This document shows positions 57,639-64,000 of a stretch of DNA of 64,000 bases, in pieces. Numbering within the stretch: position 1 is the stretch's first letter; each line of letters opens with the position of its first letter. Location: positions 4,703,640 through 4,767,639 of the forward strand of contig AP017375.1 of the NCBI GenBank assembly GCA_002355455.1, given 5' to 3'. The position numbers and the translations under genes are program-made. The notes beneath the pieces are model-generated. The model worked only from the letters and a program-made list of their open reading frames with translations. It searched no databases and was not told the origin of the DNA. Origin of the DNA: Stanieria sp. NIES-3757. Its GTDB lineage: Bacteria > Cyanobacteriota > Cyanobacteriia > Cyanobacteriales > Xenococcaceae.

Positions 57639-58823
57639 TTATGATTGAGATTTGGCAACATCTTGGTAAATCTCAGCTAGTTTTTGACCTTGAGTTTGAG
57701 CATCATATTCTGTCTCTATATGTTTTCGCCCAGCATCAAGCATTTTTGCCCATTGAGTAGAGTGATTAATATACCATCGCAAATGATTTACTAATTCTGC
57801 CACATCTCGTTCTGGAGCTAATAATCCTGTAATTCCATGTTTAATTACTTCGGGAATATCGCAGTGAGTAGTGCTGACAATAGGCATTCCTGTCGCTGCC
57901 ATTTCAATAATAGAAACAGGTGCGCCACCTTCTGTATCACCATCACTGGCAGTAATGCTTGGAGATAAAAAAATGTGATGTTTATATGCCTCTTCAAAAA
58001 ATACAGAGTAAGGTTGATATCCTAACAAACGAACTTTCTTGCTTAATTTATATTTATCAATTGTGGCGAGGATTTTTTCTTTTTCAATTTGGCTTTGAAT
58101 TTTTCTATTTTTTGGATTGCTCTGACTTGCATCACCAATAATGGTAACTTCTAAAGGAATCTCATGTTGTAAAATGCCCAAGGCTTCTAAACCATCAGGA
58201 AAACCTTTTTTTTCTATAAAAGATGCTGCCATTAAAATGCGTAGTGGTTCTTCTCGATTCCAGGTTCTGGGTTGATAGTCGATTTGATTAATTTTTACGC
58301 CTAAATGGTGAACTATAACTTTTTCAGGAGGACACCCCAGATTAACAATACATCGACCCATATGAGGTCCTTCACAAAGAACTCGCTCCACATTAGCAAA
58401 TAGTTTTTGATATTTTTTAATCCAAATTGGATTGCTGTTGGGAAGACAATTGACATCGTAGCCATAAAATGTGACTATTTGTTTTAAATTTGCTTTTTTA
58501 GCAGTGTTAATATCACTACAGGCAAGATGTCCAAAATGAGAATGAACGATTTCTGATTGTTTTTTTTTGGCAATTTCAATCAGTAGAGGAGAAGATTGTT
58601 GAAGATTAAGTTTTCTTAATCCTTTTTCCCAATATAATCGAAGTTTAGAAATATTTTCTAGACTGTGAATATTAGGTAAATTAAATTGGTCTAGATTTTT
58701 GGTGCGATCGCAAACGATATGATTTTCGATTTCTTCAGGTAAATAGTAAACTTGGTTGTACATCCAAGTTTGGGTTAACGGTAACCAAGTGGGAAAACTA
58801 TGAATGACTGATAGTTTGTGCAT
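57639..58823 (-). CDS. GT4 glycosyltransferase (colanic acid/exopolysaccharide type)
   Basis: The 394 residues start VIHSFPTWLPLTQTWMYNQV, with IVHSHFGHLACSD and FYGYDVNCLP in the acceptor half. The donor half has LRILMAASFIEKKGFPDGLE and GGAPVSIIEMAATGMPIVST, with the E-x7-E-like motif. It resembles exopolysaccharide GT4 enzymes of the WcaL/AmsK kind; its sugar is unknown. The 425-base gap and a transposase remnant separate it from the next GT gene. The start is ATG at 58823. Confidence 0.88.
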   Translation of the reverse strand: MHKLSVIHSFPTWLPLTQTWMYNQVYYLPEEIENHIVCDRTKNLDQFNLPNIHSLENISKLRLYWEKGLRKLNLQQSSPLLIEIAKKKQSEIVHSHFGHLACSDINTAKKANLKQIVTFYGYDVNCLPNSNPIWIKKYQKLFANVERVLCEGPHMGRCIVNLGCPPEKVIVHHLGVKINQIDYQPRTWNREEPLRILMAASFIEKKGFPDGLEALGILQHEIPLEVTIIGDASQSNPKNRKIQSQIEKEKILATIDKYKLSKKVRLLGYQPYSVFFEEAYKHHIFLSPSITASDGDTEGGAPVSIIEMAATGMPIVSTTHCDIPEVIKHGITGLLAPERDVAELVNHLRWYINHSTQWAKMLDAGRKHIETEYDAQTQGQKLAEIYQDVAKSQS

Positions 58824-58974
58824 AAATTACATTTTGATTTATTTTCCTAATAGAAAAATAATGTTCTTTTGGATGCCATAGCAATTAAGTGACTGTAGTG
58901 ATTGTTCTTGAAAAAAAAATTTACACAATAATTAATATATTGGTTTCAGAGCTTGCTCTAATTAAACAACTCAA

Positions 58975-60126
58975 TCACTTTTGCAAAATTTGGTAAACCG
59001 CCTCAATCACATCCTCTACATCTTGATCCGTCAGCTTTGCTGAAATTGGTAAACTCATCGTTTGTCGTCCTACTTTCATCGCATTGGGATAATCTTCGGG
59101 TTTCCAACCAAAAGTTCTCTGATAATAGGGATGTTCGGGAATGCTTAAATAATGCACCCCAGTTCCAATTTTGAGTTCTGTCATGGCATCAAGAAATTTA
59201 TCTCGTTGAATGCCTGTTTTTTCTTCATCTATCAAAATGGTATAAAGATGATAGGCATGACGAGTATTTGGTTCAATTGGGGCAGGTAACTGAATTGGTA
59301 AATTAGCAAATGCCTCATTGTACCTTTGCCAAATTTCTTGACGACGTAACCAATTTTTCTCCACTCTTTTTAATTGATGAATTCCGATCGCAGCTTGGAT
59401 ATCCATCATATTATACTTAAAACCACATTCTTCAACGAAATAGTGTTTAAATCCAGCATCAGAAAACCGTTGCCAAGCATGTCGGCTCATTCCATGCAAT
59501 CCTAATACCTTGATTCGATTAATCTTTTCTTCATCTGCGGAAATTACCATTCCGCCTTCTCCAGTCACAACATTTTTAGTCACATAAAAACTAAATACGC
59601 CGAAATGACCAAAAGTTCCCGCTTTACGCCCTTTATACTCTGTTTCAATCCCATGGGCGCAATCTTCAATTACTTCTAAATTATATTGCTGTGCCAAATC
59701 CATAATCTCATCCATTTGGCAAGCTCTTCCTGCAAAATGTACGGGTAAAATAGCACGGGTATTGGGAGTGATTTTTTTCTCAATTGCTTCAGGAGTGATA
59801 TTAAACGTATGAGGATCGATATCGGCGATTACAGGGGTGGCACCACTATGAATAATTGCATTAACTGTTGCACAAAAGGTCATTGATGTCGTAATAACTT
59901 CATCCCCAGCCTTTAAATCTAAAGCTGCACAGGAAAGATGTAAACCTGCGGTACAGGAATTTAGTGCAGCAGAATAAGAAACACCTTTGTAGGCAGCAAA
60001 ATCTTCTTCAAAACGCTTAACTTTAGGACCTGTTCCTAACCAGCCAATTTCCATGCTGGCGATGACTTCATCAATTTCGTCTTGATGAATTTGCGGTAAC
60101 CCGAAAACTAAAAATGTATCTCTCAT
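58975..60126 (-). CDS. DegT/DnrJ/EryC1-type sugar aminotransferase
   Basis: The 383-residue PLP enzyme has the SxxALNSCTAGLHL phosphate site, HFAGRACQMDEIM, EDCAHGIETEYKG, the PLP lysine in FSFYVTKNVVTGEGG (about K188) and FKYNMMDIQAAIG. Family members aminate keto-sugars bound to nucleotides, typically giving 4-amino or 3-amino sugars for surface polysaccharides. This suggests the glycan made here carries an amino sugar. No matching dehydratase is in the window. The start is ATG at 60126. Confidence 0.9.
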   Translation of the reverse strand: MRDTFLVFGLPQIHQDEIDEVIASMEIGWLGTGPKVKRFEEDFAAYKGVSYSAALNSCTAGLHLSCAALDLKAGDEVITTSMTFCATVNAIIHSGATPVIADIDPHTFNITPEAIEKKITPNTRAILPVHFAGRACQMDEIMDLAQQYNLEVIEDCAHGIETEYKGRKAGTFGHFGVFSFYVTKNVVTGEGGMVISADEEKINRIKVLGLHGMSRHAWQRFSDAGFKHYFVEECGFKYNMMDIQAAIGIHQLKRVEKNWLRRQEIWQRYNEAFANLPIQLPAPIEPNTRHAYHLYTILIDEEKTGIQRDKFLDAMTELKIGTGVHYLSIPEHPYYQRTFGWKPEDYPNAMKVGRQTMSLPISAKLTDQDVEDVIEAVYQILQK

Positions 60127-60217
60127 AAACTTAAATATATGCTTATTAAGAAAGGAATATTAAACAGTTTTGGGGGATTTTGCCCTGATCACTTAGCATT
60201 CATTAATGGATAAAGAT

Positions 60218-61981
60218 TTAGATGGAGTCATTACTAATACTCTGAATTAGAAAAGCCTGACTGTTTGGAAAAACCGAAAAGGACAGCGACAGCCCGTACC
60301 ATTTTAAGGTCAAGATTTTATCTTTGACTAACTGCTTGACTGGCGGTATGGATTCATACTTGCAAGATAAGCGTACCCCGAGCCCCATCCCCGCAACCCC
60401 TAGCTTAGCTAAATTTACCGTCCGCCGCTTACCCGAAAAAAATACCCAGTCAATATAAGTTTTCGACGACTGCTGAGTCACTTCCCATTGTCCTATCCAA
60501 TCATCAAACTGAGCATAAGCCATTACCAACTGTACCCAAACACCCTCAACACAACATTCAAGATATCCTAACATATTGGTAGAGCGATTAAAATCAGTAG
60601 CAGCCCCCATCAGTTCAAATCGTAGACGCAGATCTTTTACCATAATCACCTGATCTGACAGACAGTTGACGTAAGGATTTCGCCTATCAATATCTGTGGC
60701 AAACATCAAACCTGCTAGTACGTTTCCCTCTTTCTGAACACTGGCGAACTGGGCTGTGGCAAAATCATCTCCATCGCACAAAAACCGCAATCGCAAATAT
60801 CCAGGTGTCTCATGCGTTCCCCAATAAGCTAGCAGTGAATGACGCTGATGCCATAGGTCACTATAGCTAACTGAGCCTAGCGTAAAATCGGATGTTAGGT
60901 AAGTCGTCAACCTTCGCTGCGGCTTTTCATTAACAATAGTCTTGATACGCGTACAAGGTTCTCTAATCTGTAGGAAATCTGACTCTAAATCAACCGGACA
61001 CGGCAATGGTATCTCCCATTGATTCTCCAACATGACTTTTTCAGTCAGTCCAAACCTGACCCTGCCTCCCGTCCCCTGCTCAATCAAAGCCAGCACATAC
61101 GGCTTAAGCAAAGTGCTATAGTTCCGACTGTGGGGGCCAGCCCATTGTTGCGTGGGCCAATGAAAATAATGTGCAATATTTTTCCAAGCGAGCCGATATA
61201 AATCTTCTACCCAGATCTTAGCCTGAGCATCCCTGACATGTAGGCGAAGTCGACCAAAGGCATCTAAAGTGGTTACCCCATATACAGGACTATTGTACTC
61301 AGTAAACATGCCCTGCCGCATTGTATTATGGTGAATCTGATGTAAACGAGTGAACCCATACTCATACAGATCATCAATTCCATAAGTTTCGCCTGCTACT
61401 AGGGTTACATAGACGCCTAGCACTGCGATATTGGTATAATTTAGGGGTACATTGCGTCGTTGAATCGCTCGCGCCGCATGAATGACGGACTTATCTACTT
61501 GAGTTATCAGAGCGGATGGTAGCCGTTGACGATACTCTAAACTTACTAGCAACAGGTAAGATCCCAAAAAATTAGCCCAGTTCAAGTCTGGCTGTGAGAT
61601 TCCACTTATCGTCTCTTCCCAATATTTTGGCCAGACTCCGTAGTATGGACTTGTCGGATCTGTATTCTGAAGAGACAATATTCTGTATAAAATTTTTTGA
61701 GCTCGTAGCCCCATAGCCCGATCTTCGGTTTTCAGAAGACGAATCGCATACTGGAGAGAATCTCGGGTTGAATGCACTCGATAATACTTTAACAAAAACT
61801 TTAAGATAGGACGACTGTAGAAAGGAGAAAACGGAACTCTTAAAAGCTGTACCCAAGGATTGTATTGATGATTTCTGGCATCAAGTATCTGATCGTGATA
61901 ATTAAGGAACGTCGCTAGAGTGGGATTTCCATCAGCGTGATCTCCATAGGTCTTAGAAAACACAAATTCTTCAGAGGACAT
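60218..61981 (-). CDS. Large protein of the polysaccharide locus, fold uncertain
   Basis: From the ATG at 61981 the product is 587 residues (the frame is open to a TTG at 62026). The first 330 residues are helical with paired Trp/Tyr motifs (YGVWPKYWEETISG, NYTNIAVLGVYVTLVAGETY, TEYNSPVYGVTTLDAFGRLR), suggesting an alpha/alpha toroid. The last 250 are beta-rich (LLAYWGTHETPGYLRLRFLC). That order resembles heparinase-type lyases and glycan-processing proteins, but I see no sure catalytic motif. No signal peptide is obvious. The gene is richer in G and C than its neighbours, suggesting transfer. Confidence 0.55.
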   Translation of the reverse strand: MSSEEFVFSKTYGDHADGNPTLATFLNYHDQILDARNHQYNPWVQLLRVPFSPFYSRPILKFLLKYYRVHSTRDSLQYAIRLLKTEDRAMGLRAQKILYRILSLQNTDPTSPYYGVWPKYWEETISGISQPDLNWANFLGSYLLLVSLEYRQRLPSALITQVDKSVIHAARAIQRRNVPLNYTNIAVLGVYVTLVAGETYGIDDLYEYGFTRLHQIHHNTMRQGMFTEYNSPVYGVTTLDAFGRLRLHVRDAQAKIWVEDLYRLAWKNIAHYFHWPTQQWAGPHSRNYSTLLKPYVLALIEQGTGGRVRFGLTEKVMLENQWEIPLPCPVDLESDFLQIREPCTRIKTIVNEKPQRRLTTYLTSDFTLGSVSYSDLWHQRHSLLAYWGTHETPGYLRLRFLCDGDDFATAQFASVQKEGNVLAGLMFATDIDRRNPYVNCLSDQVIMVKDLRLRFELMGAATDFNRSTNMLGYLECCVEGVWVQLVMAYAQFDDWIGQWEVTQQSSKTYIDWVFFSGKRRTVNLAKLGVAGMGLGVRLSCKYESIPPVKQLVKDKILTLKWYGLSLSFSVFPNSQAFLIQSISNDSI

Positions 61982-62214
61982 AAATGAAAAACTTAAGGTA
62001 GTAAAATAAATCTGCGGGAGCGACAACTAGCTCATAAAGCCCATTGTATAAAGGAAACAGCCCTCATACCTTTTTGATAATAGGATTGTTTGTGAAGGTA
62101 AAAAGAGATCAATTCTTGAAGTACATCCTGGAAAAAGGCAATTGAGCCTAACCAGTTTTGATCATGTAATATAAAATACAAAAAAGAACGCTACAAATAA
62201 AAGAGAGGAAATAT

Positions 62215-63165
62215 AGCATTACGCAGTCAGATTAGGACATAATAGACAATGGAAAAAAGTAAAAAACTCAGAAACAAATGCCTTCTCCATACAGTTACGA
62301 TTTAAGAGCCAAAGCTATTAACGCAGTTCATAGAGGTGAAAGAAAAACTCAGGTCTGTAACCTATTCAAAATTAGCCGAAATACATTAGATTTATGGCTA
62401 AAAAGAGAGCAAGAGACAGGAGATTACAGCGCGAGCGCTGGCTATCAAAAGAGCCAAAATTGTAAGATAAAAGACCTCAATCGATTTAAAGAATTTGTTT
62501 TGCAACACAATCAGAAAACACAGAAGCAAATAGCTCGACTCTGGGGCGAGAAAGTGACACAACAAAATGTAAGTAGGGCAATGAAAAAGCTAGGTATAAC
62601 TAGAAAAAAAAACTTATGGGTATCGGGAGAGGGATGAAGAGCAAAGAAAACAATTTCTGGCTAAACTCAGTCAAATAGAAGCCAACAGTATTGTCTATGT
62701 CGATGAGGCAGGATTTGACAACCGAGATGATTATGCCTATGGTTACAGTGCCAAAGGAGAAAGATGTTACGCACTTAGCTCAGGAAAACGAACCGAAAGA
62801 ATTAGTTGGATTGCCGCTTTAAAATCAGGGAAACTTTTTGCTCCTTTAACCTACGAAGGTTGTTGTAATCATTATGTGTTTGAAACCTGGTTAGAACAAA
62901 GTTTAATCCCACAATTGAAACCAGGAGATATTATTGTGATTGACAACGCTACCTTTCACAAAGGACAAACTATCAGAGAAGCAGTAGAAGCAGCACAATG
63001 TGAAATTTGGTATTTACCACCTTATTCGCCCGACTTAAATAAAATTGAACGCTGGTGGTCAGTATTGAAGACATGGATGAAACAAAGAATTCAAGACTTT
63101 GAAACTATTAGAGAGTGTGTCGATGCTGCTTTCAAACAATGTCCTAACGTCTATGCGTAACGCTA
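62215..63165 (+). mobile_element. IS630-family insertion sequence, 951 bases
   Basis: Inward-reading ends TAGCATTACGCAG... and TAGCGTTACGCAT... match over about 28 bases with a few differences (both contain TTAGGACAT). Each end abuts a TA dinucleotide (62213-62214 and 63166-63167), the IS630/mariner target duplication. It contains one transposase gene in two frames. Confidence 0.8.
62278..63160 (+). CDS. IS630-family transposase, frames joined at a run of nine A
   Basis: The first frame (62278-62637) has the helix-turn-helix domain: SYDLRAKAINAVHRGERKTQ, NLFKISRNTLDLWLKR. The second carries the DDE core: VYVDEAGFDNRDDYAYGY, IVIDNATFHKG and LPPYSPDLNKIERWWSVLK. They join at A9 (62604-62612). 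Reading continues as KKTYGYRERDEEQ if one A is skipped, a +1 shift, so either transcriptional slippage makes the enzyme or the copy is disabled. Joined, it is about 290 residues, as expected. Confidence 0.8.
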
Positions 63166-63194
63166 TATATAGATTAAGAAGAGTCGTGAGTGGA

Positions 63195-63553
63195 GTAATT
63201 AAAATAGAAATTTCAGAAACAGTTGATGAATTGAAAGAACTACTCAAATCAACTGAAAATCACTCTTATCAAAGAAAGAATACAGGCATTGTACTGGCTG
63301 AGAAGTGAGCAAGTAAAAACGATAGAAGCGATCTCGCGAAGCGAGGCACTGCACGAGGGGTTCACTCCCTACGGTCGCGATCGCTAATTGAGGAGGAAAA
63401 CATAGGATTACGGAATCAAGATGGTTGAGTAACGATATAACAAAAGGCATAACTGCTTTACTGGCAAAAGGGAAAAGCAGTGGCAAAAAAAGAAACTTAA
63501 TTCCTCGGTGGAAGAAAGTCTCAAGAAAGAATTCTCACTTACTTTTCAACGTT
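63195..63553 (+). pseudogene. Second IS630-type transposase, decayed
   Basis: Fragments in several frames read IKIEISETVDELKELLKSTE, then KERIQALYWLRSEQVKTIEA (typical start of a different IS630 subgroup, just before its helix-turn-helix), then an HLR-like repeat at 63329-63386, then possible remains such as VEESLKKEF. Nothing of the DDE core follows. It lies directly beside the intact IS630. Confidence 0.6.
63329..63386. repeat. HLR-like repeat inside a decayed transposase
   Basis: A block bounded by GCGATCTCGCG and GCGATCGC with AGCGAGGCACTGCACGAGGG between; GC-rich against its surroundings and interrupting the transposase frame after KTIEAI. Confidence 0.5.
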
Positions 63554-63670
63554 CCCCATCGCCCCTGCAAAAAATAAATAAAAGGTCAGGATTGATTGGG
63601 TTTCGCTCCAGAATCTAGTCTGACTCACCCCGTTCAATTGGATTGATGGTGTCTTAAAACCCCGAACATC

Positions 63671-64000
63671 TTAATTCTTTGGCGTGGTCAACTGTGGCTT
63701 GTCATTATTAGAATAGAAAAAATCGTTCATTGAGTAGCGAATTAACAATATCAGCCGATCCTGGCTTTCTGGAGCGACTCCCTTATGAAAAATTTTAGGA
63801 TCTTCAGCAAATCCAAAACCGGACTTACCAAATAGGTGGATGAATTTTTCTTTTCCATAAAAGTCGCTCAGGTCACTATCAGTGCGAAAACGCGAGGTGG
63901 CGAGTTTGTCTCGCCATTTTTTATGAGTATGACTTCCTCGAATAATGACGTGGGGGCCGCAAGACTTATCGACATCTGTAAGGTAAAAGAAAAATCTAAG
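63671..64000 (-). CDS. Phytanoyl-CoA dioxygenase-like protein, C-terminal part (5' end outside window)
   Basis: The last 109 residues are present. LRFFFYLTDVDKSCGPHVII then RGSHTHKKW is the core of PhyH-type Fe(II)/2-oxoglutarate oxygenases, and KIFHKGVAPESQDRLILLIR holds the distal metal-binding His and the Arg that binds 2-oxoglutarate. Such enzymes hydroxylate small molecules or sugar-linked groups. Being in the polysaccharide region on the same strand, it may modify a precursor, but that is inference. The upstream half lies beyond the window edge. Confidence 0.7.
   Translation of the reverse strand, partial: LRFFFYLTDVDKSCGPHVIIRGSHTHKKWRDKLATSRFRTDSDLSDFYGKEKFIHLFGKSGFGFAEDPKIFHKGVAPESQDRLILLIRYSMNDFFYSNNDKPQLTTPKN

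Overview
The window is chromosomal DNA from an AT-rich cyanobacterium. The evidence is chlH (chlorophyll synthesis), the sulfolipid genes sqdB and sqdX, a DUF1830 protein, a DUF4912 protein, very many GCGATCGC (HIP1) octamers inside genes and between them, and tandem heptanucleotide (STRR-type) repeats. Gene content and base composition would suit a Stanieria/Pleurocapsa-like lineage, but that placement is a guess.

Layout. 1-8.3 kb: the 5' part of smc, rsmH, a GT39-type membrane glycosyltransferase, an orphan ATP-grasp enzyme and a polytopic membrane protein. 8.3-19 kb: decayed toxin-antitoxin pieces (HepT-like and HicB-like), a one-protein MmeI-type restriction-modification enzyme, chlH, a REP-associated transposase broken at a REP-like palindrome, and a long prokaryotic Argonaute with a complete DEDD catalytic tetrad. 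This is the defence-rich part. 19-33.5 kb: DUF554, a YggU-like protein, a 1837-residue TamB homologue, a Crp-family regulator, a DUF1830 protein, sqdX and sqdB, a small secreted protein, and a DUF423 gene split by an IS5-family element whose ends and target duplication can be read.

33.5-41.5 kb holds the most interesting module, a minus-strand run. In transcription order it encodes a PAS histidine kinase, a coiled-coil protein, a transmembrane protein combining helical repeats with a roadblock/longin-like domain, BON and OmpA domains, a Rab-like small GTPase with His in place of the switch-II Gln, a PAS-GAF adenylate cyclase, and then endonuclease V. The kinase and the cyclase share the same unusual N-terminal sensor region. 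This looks like a signalling system that couples envelope, GTPase, phosphorylation and cAMP. 41.7-53.2 kb: DUF4912, PipY/YggS, pentapeptide and EF-hand proteins, MTA phosphorylase, a structured non-coding element followed by a T-run, and a TroA-type metal ABC transporter with its binding protein on the opposite strand.

53.6-64 kb is a polysaccharide locus on the minus strand: an SGNH esterase, a Wzy/ligase-like membrane protein, two GT4 glycosyltransferases, a DegT-type aminotransferase and a large protein of unclear fold. It is followed by an IS630 element, a second decayed IS630 transposase and the C-terminal end of a phytanoyl-CoA dioxygenase-like protein cut by the window edge. Small mobile repeats (REP, HLR-like, heptamers) repeatedly sit inside reading frames throughout the window.
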